Below are positions 18,363-28,027 of a stretch of DNA of 64,000 nucleotides, piece after piece (position 1 is the first letter of the stretch; each line of letters starts with the position of its first letter). The translations under genes and the position numbers were made by a program. The DNA lies in the NCBI RefSeq assembly GCF_035989265.1, contig NZ_JAYKZX010000003.1, positions 1,054,001 to 1,118,000 on the forward strand. Reading direction: 5' to 3'. A model generated the notes under the pieces. It made no database searches, was not told the origin of the DNA, and worked only from the letters and a program-made list of their open reading frames with translations. This stretch comes from Sphingobium sp. HWE2-09. GTDB taxonomy: Bacteria; Pseudomonadota; Alphaproteobacteria; Sphingomonadales; Sphingomonadaceae.

Positions 18363-18398
18363 AAACACCCGGATCGTGCTTTCACGATCCGGGTGTTT
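18363..18398 (-). terminator. Strong intrinsic terminator, minus strand
   Basis: Perfect 16-bp stem AAACACCCGGATCGTG / CACGATCCGGGTGTTT with a 4-base loop, followed on the minus strand by a T-tract (TTTTTTATTATG including stem bases). It would end an RNA transcribed leftward from the 18.4-18.6 kb region, or insulate hsp20 from such transcription. Confidence 0.75.
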
Positions 18399-18569
18399 AA
18401 TGGACGATTGCTCGTCTCCCCCTTGGTCTGCCTCAACCGCTTCTCAGCCCCCTAAGCTCGAAGCGGGATGCAGTATCCCTGAACCACGGCCTTTTACCTG
18501 TGCTTCGAGTGTCTTGCTATGACCGCTGCGGCCCCGAGTTCACGGGCAAAATCGGGGCCGTGTTATTTT
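18399..18569. ncRNA. Candidate structured small RNA, orientation uncertain
   Basis: No open frame of note. Contains stem GCTCGAAGC (18456-18464) with GCTTCGAG (18502-18509), enclosing the hairpin GGGATgcagtATCCC, and then a plus-strand terminator CGGCCCCGA / TCGGGGCCG (18529-18560) followed by TGTTATTTT. Together with the minus-strand terminator at 18363-18398, this suggests a stable RNA from one or both strands. It resembles no RNA family I can name. Confidence 0.35.
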
Positions 18570-18677
18570 CCGTTCGTCGCTGTGGCTGGGATGCAACAAT
18601 TCGGCAATGCTTGCCGTTGGCGGGGCGGGTGCCTAGACGGCTAGCACATCATCTTTTCAAGAGGCCGTTCGCGCCAC

Positions 18678-19928
18678 ATGATTTTATCCCGTTACGAACG
18701 CATGATCGCCAAACGCTACCTGCTGCCGGGTAAAGGCGAAGGCTTCATCTTCCTGGTCGCCGGCATCAGCCTGGCCGCCGTCATGCTGGGCGTCGCCGCG
18801 CTCATCATCGTTATGAGCGTCATGAACGGCTTTCGAGCCGAACTGTTCGACAAGATCGTGGGGCTGAACGGTCACGCGGTGGTGCAGGGCTATGGCGGAC
18901 GCCTGCCCGACTGGCAGTCGGTGCTGAAGGAAGCGCGCGCGACGCCCGGCGTCACCAGCGCCACGCCGATGATCGAACAGCCTTTGCTCGCGACCTTCAA
19001 CGGGCGGGTGGAAGCCGTGCTGGTGCGCGGCATGACGGTGCCCGACATTCGCGGCAACAAGACGCTGAAGGGCAAGGTGTTGTCCGGCAGCCTCGACAGT
19101 CTGACCGCCAATGCCGGGAAGATCGGCATCGGATCGCGGCTGGCGGAAAATCTAGGTATTCAGCTGGGCGACAGCCTGACCATCGTCAATCCGGCCGGTC
19201 GATCGACGCCGTTCGGCACGGTGCCCCGTCAGATCGCCTATCAGGTGTCGGCGATCTTCGAGGTTGGCGTGTATGATTATGACAAGGCGCTGGTCGTCAT
19301 GCCGATGGCCGATGCGCAAACGTTGCTGTTGCTGGGCGACGTCGTGGGCATGATCGAGGTCGAGACGGTCGATGCCGACAAGGTGGGCCAGATATTGCAG
19401 CCGCTGGCAGCACGGGTCGCGGGGCGCGCCGTGGTGCAGGACTGGCGTCAGATGAATGCGTCTTTGTTCGAGGCGCTGGCGGTGGAGCGGGTGGCGATGT
19501 TCGTCGTGCTGTCCATCATCGTGCTGGTGGCGGTGTTCAACATCCTGTCGTCGCTGATCATGCTGGTGCGCGCCAAGACGCGCGACATCGCGATATTGCG
19601 GACGATGGGGGCGAGCCGGGTTGGCCTGGTGAAGATTTTCATGACGGTGGGCGTCACCATCGGCACGCTGGGCATGGTGGCGGGGATGGTGCTGGGCTTC
19701 ACCTTCCTCTTCTTCCGGCAGAATATGGTCAACGCCATCCAGTTCCTGACCGGACAGAATCTGTGGGATCCCTCCATCCGGTTCCTGACCGAATTGCCGT
19801 CCCAGCCCGATCCGGTGGAGATCACGGTGATCTGCGTCATGGCGCTGGTATTCAGTTTCCTGGCGACGCTCTATCCGGCCTTCAAGGCCGCCAATACCGA
19901 TCCTGTGCAGGTGCTGCGTTATGAATGA
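18678..19928 (+). CDS. lolC: Lipoprotein-releasing ABC transporter permease LolC/E type
   Basis: Inner-membrane permease that, with LolD, extracts outer-membrane lipoproteins and hands them to LolA. The 416 residues show the MacB/FtsX-like layout: N-terminal helix after [20 protein letters not shown], a large periplasmic domain (about 50-265), and three C-terminal helices ([20 protein letters not shown] and others) with the coupling segment [18 protein letters not shown] single LolC/E gene, as usual in alphaproteobacteria, probably forms a homodimer. It overlaps lolD by 8 bp. Confidence 0.93.
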   Translation: MILSRYERMIAKRYLLPGKGEGFIFLVAGISLAAVMLGVAALIIVMSVMNGFRAELFDKIVGLNGHAVVQGYGGRLPDWQSVLKEARATPGVTSATPMIEQPLLATFNGRVEAVLVRGMTVPDIRGNKTLKGKVLSGSLDSLTANAGKIGIGSRLAENLGIQLGDSLTIVNPAGRSTPFGTVPRQIAYQVSAIFEVGVYDYDKALVVMPMADAQTLLLLGDVVGMIEVETVDADKVGQILQPLAARVAGRAVVQDWRQMNASLFEALAVERVAMFVVLSIIVLVAVFNILSSLIMLVRAKTRDIAILRTMGASRVGLVKIFMTVGVTIGTLGMVAGMVLGFTFLFFRQNMVNAIQFLTGQNLWDPSIRFLTELPSQPDPVEITVICVMALVFSFLATLYPAFKAANTDPVQVLRYE

Positions 19929-20598
19929 TATTTTGAAGGTCGCAGGCCTTGCCCGCAGCTTTACGCAGGGCGGCGTCACCATCGATGTGTTGCGCGGCGT
20001 GAACCTGACGGTGGGGCCGGGCGAGATCGTGGCGCTGCTCGGGCCGTCCGGGTCGGGCAAGTCGACGCTGCTGCAGGCGGTCGGCCTGCTGGAGGGCGGG
20101 TTCGACGGCTCGATCCGCATTGCGGGCGAAGAGGCGGCGAAGCTGGACAATGACGGGCGCACCCGGCTGCGCCGCGATGCACTGGGCTTCGTCTATCAGT
20201 TTCACCATCTGCTGCCCGATTTCAATGCAACCGAGAATGTCGTCCTGCCCCAAGTCATTCGCGACGTGGACATGGGCGCGGCCAAGGCGCGGGCGCAATT
20301 GCTGCTGACGTCGCTGGGGCTGGGCCATCGGCTGGACCATCGGCCAAGCCAATTGTCGGGCGGTGAGCAGCAGCGCGTGGCCGTGGCGCGCGCGCTGGCG
20401 AACCGCCCCGCGCTGGTGCTGGCGGACGAGCCGACCGGCAATTTGGACGAGCGCACGGCCGATGTCGTGCTGGGCGAATTTCTGCGCCTGGTGCGGGAGG
20501 AAGGCTCAGCCGCCTTGGTTGCAACCCATAATGAGCGGCTGGCGCAGAAGATGGACCGGGTGGTCCGGTTGCATGAAGGCGTGCTGGAAAGCCGTTAG
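19921..20598 (+). CDS. lolD: Lipoprotein-releasing system ATP-binding protein
   Basis: ABC ATPase of 225 residues powering lipoprotein release. Walker [10 protein letters not shown], the Lol-typical Q-loop region [18 protein letters not shown], signature [15 protein letters not shown], Walker [14 protein letters not shown] and the switch His in VATHNE are all present. The stop overlaps, tail to tail, the stop of the minus-strand GGDEF gene by 4 bp, so there is no room for a terminator. Confidence 0.95.
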   Translation: MNDILKVAGLARSFTQGGVTIDVLRGVNLTVGPGEIVALLGPSGSGKSTLLQAVGLLEGGFDGSIRIAGEEAAKLDNDGRTRLRRDALGFVYQFHHLLPDFNATENVVLPQVIRDVDMGAAKARAQLLLTSLGLGHRLDHRPSQLSGGEQQRVAVARALANRPALVLADEPTGNLDERTADVVLGEFLRLVREEGSAALVATHNERLAQKMDRVVRLHEGVLESR

Positions 20599-22415
20599 AC
20601 GGCGGCTTGCGCGGCGGCCGATGCGCCGTCGCGTACGGTGGCGACCAGGATGCGGTCGCGCCCTTCCGCCTTGGCGCGCAGTAGCGCTGCGTCGGCGGTT
20701 TGCAGCAGCCGATCCGCCCGGCCATGATCGGGGAAGGCGGACAGGCCGAAGGACGCGGTGATCTGCGCCAGTTCCTGACCGCGATGGTCCAGCCGCAGAT
20801 GCTGTATCTTGCGCTGAATCTGCATCGTCCGGCCCAGCGCCTGATCCAGATCGAAGCCGGGCATCAGGACGACGAATTCTTCGCCGCCCAGCCGGAAGGC
20901 GTGGCCGTTTTCCCGCAGGGAATCGCCGAGGACTGCGCCGACCGCGCGCAACACCGCGTCGCCAGCATCATGGCCGTGATTGTCGTTGAAGCGCTTGAAA
21001 TGGTCAATATCCACCATCAGACAGGCGAGCGGCGTGCCGTTATGATCGGCGTCGTTGACCAGCGTCTGCACCACAGCGTCGAACTGGCGCCGGTTGGGCA
21101 GGCCGGTCAGCGCGTCGGCCATCGCCATTTCGCGCAGCGCATCGCGCAGGCGCAGATTGGCAAGGGCGAGGCCGATATTTTCGGCCAGCATTTCGAGATA
21201 TTTCCCGGTTCGGTCACGATAATCGGCGGTCGCGCCGGTCGGCTCCTCATAATAGAGCATGCCGATGCTTTCGCTTTGGGCGGCGAGCGGGATGCAGATG
21301 GTGCCGATGCTTTGCGCCGCGCCCAGATGCTCGCAGGGGATGTCGATCATTTCACCGGCCGGGCGATGAATCTGCCCCCGGCGTAGCGCCCAGCAGGCGG
21401 ATGGCGGAAATTCGGCGCGGGAATGGACGGGCGACAGCCAGTGGCACGCCTGGGTCATGGCATTACGGCGATTGTCGTGAATATAGAGGCGGCCCGGAAA
21501 ATCGGGCGCGATTTCCGGGGCGAACCGGCGGACGACGTCGACCAGATCATCGACATTGTCGCACCCCTGCAACCTTTGCGTCAGGCGCGATATCAGGTCG
21601 CGCATCGTGCGGTCGGCGTCGCGCTCCTGCTCCAGCCGCAGTCGCTCCAGCCCGTTTTCGCGAAAGATGCGGATCGCCTGGGCCATGTCGCCAATCTCAT
21701 CGACATGGGCCGAGTCCGGCGGGATAGCGTCATAATCCTGTGCGGCGAGGCGCGTGACCACGTCGCTGAGGCGCACGACCGGGCGCAGGATGCGCTGTTT
21801 CAGGATGAAATAGAGGACGCACAGGAACAGCAATGCGGTCATGCCCAGCATGATTTCCGACATGGTGCGCCATTGCCGCGCGGTGTCGGTCGCGCGGGCA
21901 ACGGCATGGTCCGTGCGCTGATCCAGCATATATTGGAATTTACCGACCTGCGCGGCGACCCGGTCGAGTTCCCGGCCATATTCGTCGCCGAACAGGATGG
22001 TGCGGGCGGTCCTGTCGTCCTTGGCTTCGGCGGCCTTGATCGCGGCTTCCTGCTCGGCGATCAGCGCGTCGCTCCAGTGCAAGCCTTGCTGGAGGGCGGC
22101 CAGTTCGGTGTCATTGGCTCCGGCGTCGCGCAGATGTGCGATACGCTGCTCGACGGAGCGCAAGGCCGCCTTTTCGCGGCGATAGGCGATGAGATGGCTG
22201 GGATCACCGCTGATCACGAAGCCGCGTGCCTGTTCCGTCAGGCGATAGACATCCTCCTCCAGCGTGGCGGTCGCCTGGTCGAAGGTCGCGCGTTGCGCCA
22301 CGGCGGCGCGTTCGCTTTCTTCCGCGTTCGACGCCATCAACATGGTCGCGCCGGAAAACAGGGTCAGAGAGACGGTGGCCCCATAGGCCCAATTGGTGAT
22401 CGTGGATAAACGCAT
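20595..22415 (-). CDS. Membrane-bound GAF-GGDEF diguanylate cyclase
   Basis: 606 residues from ATG at 22415. Layout: N-terminal membrane helix; helical periplasmic sensor domain (about 30-180, CHASE3-like: [18 protein letters not shown]); second helix ([17 protein letters not shown]); HAMP ([19 protein letters not shown]); a GAF-like domain (about 280-420); and a GGDEF domain with GGEEF ([13 protein letters not shown]), [18 protein letters not shown] and [11 protein letters not shown], so cyclic-di-GMP synthesis is expected. The inhibitory I-site RxxD five residues before GGEEF reads RENG, so product inhibition may be lost. Divergent from dnaE. Confidence 0.9.
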   Translation of the reverse strand: MRLSTITNWAYGATVSLTLFSGATMLMASNAEESERAAVAQRATFDQATATLEEDVYRLTEQARGFVISGDPSHLIAYRREKAALRSVEQRIAHLRDAGANDTELAALQQGLHWSDALIAEQEAAIKAAEAKDDRTARTILFGDEYGRELDRVAAQVGKFQYMLDQRTDHAVARATDTARQWRTMSEIMLGMTALLFLCVLYFILKQRILRPVVRLSDVVTRLAAQDYDAIPPDSAHVDEIGDMAQAIRIFRENGLERLRLEQERDADRTMRDLISRLTQRLQGCDNVDDLVDVVRRFAPEIAPDFPGRLYIHDNRRNAMTQACHWLSPVHSRAEFPPSACWALRRGQIHRPAGEMIDIPCEHLGAAQSIGTICIPLAAQSESIGMLYYEEPTGATADYRDRTGKYLEMLAENIGLALANLRLRDALREMAMADALTGLPNRRQFDAVVQTLVNDADHNGTPLACLMVDIDHFKRFNDNHGHDAGDAVLRAVGAVLGDSLRENGHAFRLGGEEFVVLMPGFDLDQALGRTMQIQRKIQHLRLDHRGQELAQITASFGLSAFPDHGRADRLLQTADAALLRAKAEGRDRILVATVRDGASAAAQAAV

Positions 22416-22548
22416 GATAGCATCGCTGTACGCCACACAGGTTGGCAATTGCTTAATAGGGCGTCCACGATGAACGCGCCGATGTTACCCACAGTTTTTC
22501 TGAACGCAGGGCTGTGCCGAATCGACCCTTGTCCCTAGATTGTCATCC

Positions 22549-25500
22549 ATGCCTCATGCTCCGTTCGTCCCCCTGCGCATCTTCTCCTCCTTCACCATGC
22601 TGGAAGGGGCAATCGATCCCAAGAAAATCGCCAAACATGCCAAGGCGCTGGGCTTTCCGGCGGCGGCGATCACCGATCGCAACGGACTGTATGGATCGAT
22701 GGCCTTTTCGGACGGGTGCAAGGATGAGGGCGTGCAGCCGGTCATCGGCGCGATGCTGGGGCTGTTGCGGCCGGGGCGCCCGGCCAATGCAGCGCCGGTG
22801 CATGACTGGCTGGCGCTTTATGCACAGGATGCCGCGGGATATGACAATCTGTGCGCGCTGGTTTCGATGGCGCATCTCGACCGGCCGGTCGAGGAAGTGC
22901 CCCATGTCACGATCGACGCGCTGGAGGGGCGGACCGACGGGCTAATCGCGCTGACCGCTGGCGGCGAGGGGGCGCTGGCGCGGTTGTTCGCCGAGGACCA
23001 GCCGGACGCGGCGCTGGCTTATGCGCAGCGGCTGGAAGCGCTGTTTCCCGGGCGGCTCTATGTCGAGATTTGCCGTCGGCTCGATCCGGTCGAGGGGAAG
23101 GCGGAGCCGCTGTTGCTCGACCTTGCCTATGATCGAGACCTGCCGCTGGTGGCGACCAACCCGACCTGCTTTGCCGATCCGCAATTCCATGCCGCGCATG
23201 ACGTGATGCTGTGCATCGCCGACAGCGCCTATGTCGACATGCCCGATCGCCGCACCAGTTCGCCCGACGCCTGGATGAAGCCTGCGGCCGAGATGAAGCG
23301 GTTGTTCGAGGATCTGCCCGAGGCGCTCGCCAATACGCTGGTCGTCGCGCAACGCTGCGCGGTGGCGGCGCCCAAGCGCAAGCCGATCCTGCCCAGCCTG
23401 GCGGGCGATATCGAGGGCGAGGCGGCGATGCTGCGCGACCAGGCGGCCGAAGGGCTGGAGCGGCGACTGGCGAAGCTGGGCATCATGTCGGCGGAAACGC
23501 GGCAACCCTATCTGGAGCGGTTGACCTTCGAGACAGACATCATCATCCAGATGGGGTTTCCGGGCTACTTTCTGATCGTTGCCGACTTCATCCGCTGGGC
23601 CAAGGAGAATGACATTCCGGTGGGTCCGGGCCGTGGCTCCGGCGCGGGGTCGCTGGTCGCCTGGGCGTTGACCATCACCGATCTCGATCCGTTGCAATTG
23701 GGCCTGCTGTTCGAACGCTTCCTGAATCCGGAACGTGTGTCGATGCCCGATTTCGACATCGATTTCTGCGAAACGCGGCGTGGCGAAGTGATACGCTACG
23801 TCCAGCAGAAATATGGCGCGGACCATGTGGCGCAGATCATCACATTCGGGAAGCTGAAGGCGCGCGCGGTGCTCAAGGATACAGGGCGCGTGCTGCAGAT
23901 GAGCTATGGGCAGGTCGACCGGCTCGCCAAGCTGGTGCCCAATCATCCAACCGATCCCTGGACGCTGGAGCGGACGCTGGAAAAAGGCGGGGTCGCCGAG
24001 TTCCGGCACGAATATGAGAATGACAAACAGGTCCGCCGCCTGATCGACTATGCGATGAAGCTGGAAGGCTTTCCGCGCCACAGTTCCACCCATGCGGCGG
24101 GCGTGGTGATCGGCGATCGGCCGTTGCAGCAATTGGTGCCGCTCTATCGCGATCCGCGATCGGACATGCCGGTGACGCAGTTCGACATGAAATATGTCGA
24201 GGGTGCGGGGTTGGTGAAATTCGACTTTCTGGGCCTGAAGACGCTTTCGGTGTTGCAGAAGGCAGTGCAATTGCTCAGCGCGCGAGGCGTCACGGTCGAT
24301 CTCGATACGCTCGCCTGGGACGATACGGCCGTTTACGATCTGCTCCAGCGCGGCGACACGGTCGGCGTGTTCCAGCTGGAATCAGAAGGGATGCGCAAGA
24401 CGCTGGCGGCGGTGCGGCCGACCAATTTCGGCGATATCATCGCGCTCGTATCGCTCTATCGCCCCGGCCCGATGGACAATATCCCGATGTTCGGGCGGCG
24501 CAAGAACGGGCAGGAGGATATCGAGTATCCCCACATCCTGCTGAAACCGATCCTCGAAGAAACCTATGGCATCTTCGTCTATCAGGAACAGGTGATGCAG
24601 GCCGCGCAGATCCTGGCGGGCTATAGCCTGGGCGACGCGGACCTGCTGCGCCGGGCGATGGGCAAGAAGGTCAAGGCGGAGATGGACGCGCAGCGGTCGC
24701 GCTTCGTGGAAGGCTGCGCGGCGAGCGACATCAAGTCGGCCAAGGCCAACGAACTGTTCGATTTGATCGACAAGTTCGCGGGCTATGGCTTCAACAAGTC
24801 TCACGCGGCGGCCTATGCGCTGCTCGCCTATCAGACGGCCTGGTTGAAGGCGCATTATCCGGCCGAATTCTATGCCGGGTCGATGGCGTTCGATATCCAT
24901 TTGACCGAAAAGCTGACCGTGTTCGTGGACGATATGCGGCGGATGGGGCTGACCTGCCTGGCGCCGGACCTCAATCGCAGCCAGGCCGATTTTACCGTCG
25001 AGGCCGTGCCATATGATGGCGAGGACAAGCGGCTGGGCTTTGCCGTGCGCTATGCGCTGGGTGGCCTGAAGGGCGTGGGCGAGAAGGCGATGGAGCAGTT
25101 GGTCGCCGAGCGTGAGGCGGCCGGACCGTTCAAGTCGCTGGATGACTTCGCCGACCGGATCGAGCCGCGGTTGCTGAACCGGCGGCAGCTGGAAAGCCTG
25201 GCGGCGTCAGGGGCATTCGATGGCATCTATGCCGATCGGGCGGGCGTCCATGCGGCGACCGAAACCATCCTGTCCGTCGCGTCGAGCAACGCGCAGGCGC
25301 GCGAAAGCGGGCAGGGCGGGCTGTTCGGCGATGTCGAGACGCCCCATGCGGATGTGCGCATTCCGCCGCATCAGGCCTGGACCGTCGCGGATCGCATGGC
25401 GCAGGAGAAGGAGGCGTTCGGCTTTTATTTCTCCGCCCATCCGGTCGACCGCTACAAGCATCTGGCGGACGCGCGCGGCGCGCGCAGCTATGGCACGATC

Positions 25501-26097
25501 TGCCAGGCGCCGATGGGTATGCCGAATGCGGAGGGTCGGGTCATGACCATCATGGCGGCGATGGTGGAGGATGTGCGCTGGCGCGAGACGAAGCGTGGCG
25601 CGCGTTACGCCAATGCGACCTTCTCCGACCAGAGCGGTCAGTTTCAGGCGAGTTGCTTTGACGAGGATGCGTGCAAGGCGATCGAGGAACTGGCGCGCGA
25701 TGGCGATTGCGCGTTGCTGGTCGCGGAACTGGATCGCTTGCCGGGCGAGGAGACGCCGCGCGTCACCGTGCGCGGGGTTGAGCCGTTCCGCGCGATCGCC
25801 AGTGCGTCGCGGATGGAATTGACCGTCGATGTGGAGACGCCGCAGGCCGTGGCGGCCTTGGCGACGCTGCTGGCCGGTGCGGGCGGTGGGCGCAGCGAAG
25901 TGTTTATGCGGGCGCCTGTGGGTGACGGGAAAGCCGCGCGAGTGTTCCTGGGCGATCAATATAGTCTGGGCGCGGACCAGGTGGATGCGATTTCGACCAT
26001 AGCCGGGCTGACGATCCATCGTTTCGAGCGGATGGATGTGAAGGCGGACGGGTATAGGACGCGGACGCGGCGGACGGCGATGCGGTTGGTGGGGTGA
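22549..26097 (+). CDS. dnaE: DNA polymerase III alpha subunit
   Basis: Replicative polymerase of 1182 residues. N-terminal PHP domain (FVPLRIFSSFTMLEGAIDP); palm catalytic aspartates in MPDFDIDFC and VKFDFLGLKTL; GPGRGSGAGSLVAWAL; the finger region GYGFNKSHAAAYALLAYQTAWL; a helix-hairpin-helix region (KSLDDFADRIEP); and an OB domain near 990-1090. Length is right for DnaE1, not the error-prone DnaE2. The ATG at 22549 is preferred to a TTG three codons upstream. A repeat follows it. Confidence 0.97.
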   Translation: MPHAPFVPLRIFSSFTMLEGAIDPKKIAKHAKALGFPAAAITDRNGLYGSMAFSDGCKDEGVQPVIGAMLGLLRPGRPANAAPVHDWLALYAQDAAGYDNLCALVSMAHLDRPVEEVPHVTIDALEGRTDGLIALTAGGEGALARLFAEDQPDAALAYAQRLEALFPGRLYVEICRRLDPVEGKAEPLLLDLAYDRDLPLVATNPTCFADPQFHAAHDVMLCIADSAYVDMPDRRTSSPDAWMKPAAEMKRLFEDLPEALANTLVVAQRCAVAAPKRKPILPSLAGDIEGEAAMLRDQAAEGLERRLAKLGIMSAETRQPYLERLTFETDIIIQMGFPGYFLIVADFIRWAKENDIPVGPGRGSGAGSLVAWALTITDLDPLQLGLLFERFLNPERVSMPDFDIDFCETRRGEVIRYVQQKYGADHVAQIITFGKLKARAVLKDTGRVLQMSYGQVDRLAKLVPNHPTDPWTLERTLEKGGVAEFRHEYENDKQVRRLIDYAMKLEGFPRHSSTHAAGVVIGDRPLQQLVPLYRDPRSDMPVTQFDMKYVEGAGLVKFDFLGLKTLSVLQKAVQLLSARGVTVDLDTLAWDDTAVYDLLQRGDTVGVFQLESEGMRKTLAAVRPTNFGDIIALVSLYRPGPMDNIPMFGRRKNGQEDIEYPHILLKPILEETYGIFVYQEQVMQAAQILAGYSLGDADLLRRAMGKKVKAEMDAQRSRFVEGCAASDIKSAKANELFDLIDKFAGYGFNKSHAAAYALLAYQTAWLKAHYPAEFYAGSMAFDIHLTEKLTVFVDDMRRMGLTCLAPDLNRSQADFTVEAVPYDGEDKRLGFAVRYALGGLKGVGEKAMEQLVAEREAAGPFKSLDDFADRIEPRLLNRRQLESLAASGAFDGIYADRAGVHAATETILSVASSNAQARESGQGGLFGDVETPHADVRIPPHQAWTVADRMAQEKEAFGFYFSAHPVDRYKHLADARGARSYGTICQAPMGMPNAEGRVMTIMAAMVEDVRWRETKRGARYANATFSDQSGQFQASCFDEDACKAIEELARDGDCALLVAELDRLPGEETPRVTVRGVEPFRAIASASRMELTVDVETPQAVAALATLLAGAGGGRSEVFMRAPVGDGKAARVFLGDQYSLGADQVDAISTIAGLTIHRFERMDVKADGYRTRTRRTAMRLVG

Positions 26098-26147
26098 TTG
26101 GGGGCTGGGGTTTGATGCGGTCGTTAGATGTTCGAGAGCGGACTTAA

Positions 26148-26272
26148 TTCCCCCTCCCTTAAACGGGAGGGGGCTGGGGGTGGGCCAGCGCTACGTTGGA
26201 TATGCCCACCCCGCTGCGACTAAATTCGCTACGCTCATTAAGTCTCGCTGCCCCTCCCGCAAGCGGTTGGGG
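26148..26272. repeat. Intergenic repeat with C-rich/G-rich arms between dnaE and the radical SAM gene
   Basis: CCCCTCCCTT-AAACGGGAGGGG at one end and CCCCTCCCGCAAGCGGTTGGGG at the other form two stem-loops around GGGTGGGC...GCCCACCCC and a central AAATTCGCTACGCTCATTAAG. Such elements are common between genes in sphingomonads. The 223-bp gap 26098-26320 holds nothing else I can identify. Confidence 0.6.
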
Positions 26273-26320
26273 CGTTAGCCCGGCAGTCCGCCGTCAACCC
26301 AACGGTCACGACGAAGGAGG

Positions 26321-27403
26321 CTAAAACAACCGCATCTGCGCGCCTTCGGGTGGGCGGAAGAGGTCGGTGCGCAGGGTGAGGCGTTCCGCGCCCAGGCCTG
26401 CCCGTTTGCGGGCCTTGGTGAAACGGGTGCGGAGGAGGTCTGCCCAGACGCCCTGGCCGCGCATGCGGGAGCCGAAATTGGGATCATTGTCGCGGCCGCC
26501 GCGCAGGTCGTTTATGATTCCCATCACCTTGGCTGCGCGATCCGGGTAGTGGGCATCGAGCCAGGCGCGGAACAGGGGGGCGACTTCGTGCGGCAGTCGG
26601 ACGGGGATGTAGCTGACTTCGCGCGCGCCAGCTTGGGCGACGCGGGCAACCAGCGCTTCGATCTCATGGTCAGTGATCGCGGGGATCACGGGGGAAATGC
26701 TGGCGGTTACGGGTATGCCTGCGTCGGATAGCTGGCGGATCGCTTCCAGTCGGCGCAGTGGGTGGGGTGCGCGTGGTTCGAGCGTGCGCGCGACGGCCGG
26801 GTCCAGGCTGGTGACGGAGAGCATGACGGCGACGAGCCTATCGCGCGCCAGGTCGGCCAGCAGATCGATGTCGCGCAGGATGCGGTCGGACTTGGTGGTG
26901 ATGAAGGTCGGATGCCGCGTTTCGACCAGCAGTTCCAATATGTCCCGCGTGATCCGCCAGTCTTTTTCGATCGGCTGATAGGGATCGGTATTGGTGCCCA
27001 TGGCGATCGGCGCGACGGTGTAACTGGGTTTCGATAGTTCGGCGCGGAGCAGTTTCGCGGCGTCGGGCTTGGCGAAGAGTTTGGTTTCGAAATCCAGACC
27101 GGGGGAGAGATCGAGATAAGCATGAGTGGGACGGGCGAAGCAGTAGATGCAGCCATGTTCGCAGCCACGATAGGCGTTGATCGATTGGGAGAAGCCGATG
27201 TCAGGGCTGTTGTTGCGGGTCAGGATCGTACGGGGATGTTCGATCGTGACTTGGGTGCGGCGGCGTGGGACGGGGCCGTCCAGTTCCTCGACCGAATTGA
27301 GCCAGTCACCGTCGGCCTCTCGCTGGGGCAGGTTGAAGCGGCGGCTGTCGCCGTTGAGCGTTGCGCCTCTGCCCTTTTCGATGCCCATGGATTGATGGAA
27401 CAT
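26321..27403 (-). CDS. PA0069-family radical SAM protein
   Basis: 360 residues with the radical SAM cluster motif CEHGCIYCFAR (CxxxCxxC) at about residue 80, preceded by NNSPDIGFSQSINAYRG, and the TIM-barrel pieces GTNTDPYQPIEK and FITTKSDRILRD. This subgroup is related to spore photoproduct lyase (SplB-like) but is widespread in non-sporulating bacteria; its substrate is unknown. A second ATG five codons in (27388) is an equally possible start. Upstream, 97 bp separate it from moaB on the same strand. Confidence 0.88.
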   Translation of the reverse strand: MFHQSMGIEKGRGATLNGDSRRFNLPQREADGDWLNSVEELDGPVPRRRTQVTIEHPRTILTRNNSPDIGFSQSINAYRGCEHGCIYCFARPTHAYLDLSPGLDFETKLFAKPDAAKLLRAELSKPSYTVAPIAMGTNTDPYQPIEKDWRITRDILELLVETRHPTFITTKSDRILRDIDLLADLARDRLVAVMLSVTSLDPAVARTLEPRAPHPLRRLEAIRQLSDAGIPVTASISPVIPAITDHEIEALVARVAQAGAREVSYIPVRLPHEVAPLFRAWLDAHYPDRAAKVMGIINDLRGGRDNDPNFGSRMRGQGVWADLLRTRFTKARKRAGLGAERLTLRTDLFRPPEGAQMRLF

Positions 27404-27499
27404 ATAGGGAACGACAAGTCAAATGATACAACGAGTGCGACAGTCGAATGAGGTTTACGAATTTCATTAGTTGGCTAACTAACTAATATACAACCTGCG

Positions 27500-28027
27500 T
27501 TATCGCTCCGTCAGGCGCGGCATCAGTTCCACGAAGTTGCAGGGGCGGAAGCGGCTGTCGAGTTGGGTGACGAGGATGCCGTCCCATGCGTCTTTCACCG
27601 CGCCGGTGGAGCCGGGCAGCGCGAAGATATAGGTGCCGCGCGCGACGCAGGCGGTGGCCCGGGACTGGATGGTGGAGGTGCCGATCGACTGGTAGCTGAG
27701 CCAGCGGAACAGTTCGCCGAAGCCGGGGATTTCCTTGTCCTGCACCTGCGCCAGCGCTTCGGGTGTAACGTCGCGACCGGTAACGCCGGTGCCGCCGGTG
27801 GTGAGGATGACGTCGATGTCGGGATCATCGATCCAGGCGTGGAGGCGGGCGACGATGGCGCTTTTGTCGTCACGCTCGATATGGCGGGCGGCAAGGATAT
27901 GGCCTGCGCCTTGCAGCCGTTCGATCAGCGCGTCGCCGGAGCGGTCTTCGGCCAGGCCGCGCGTGTCGGACACCGTCAAAACCGCGATGCGGACTGGAAT
28001 GAACGCCCGGCTTTCGTCGATCGGCAT
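27500..28027 (-). CDS. moaB: Molybdenum cofactor biosynthesis protein MoaB
   Basis: MogA/MoaB-like protein of 175 residues acting in molybdopterin adenylylation. It begins [21 protein letters not shown] and has the MPT-binding [17 protein letters not shown] motif plus [23 protein letters not shown]. The start ATG shares one base with the stop of the interrupted transglycosylase gene (TGATG), so translation of moaB is normally coupled to that gene; the amber codon there may lower its expression. Confidence 0.93.
   Translation of the reverse strand: MPIDESRAFIPVRIAVLTVSDTRGLAEDRSGDALIERLQGAGHILAARHIERDDKSAIVARLHAWIDDPDIDVILTTGGTGVTGRDVTPEALAQVQDKEIPGFGELFRWLSYQSIGTSTIQSRATACVARGTYIFALPGSTGAVKDAWDGILVTQLDSRFRPCNFVELMPRLTER

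Noticed and set aside
18399..18569. 6S RNA, tmRNA, SRP RNA or a known riboswitch
   Set aside because: None of the conserved blocks I know for these families could be found, so it is left as an unnamed candidate.
22942..24270. Minus-strand frame inside dnaE
   Set aside because: dnaE motifs fill the other strand; no motif here.
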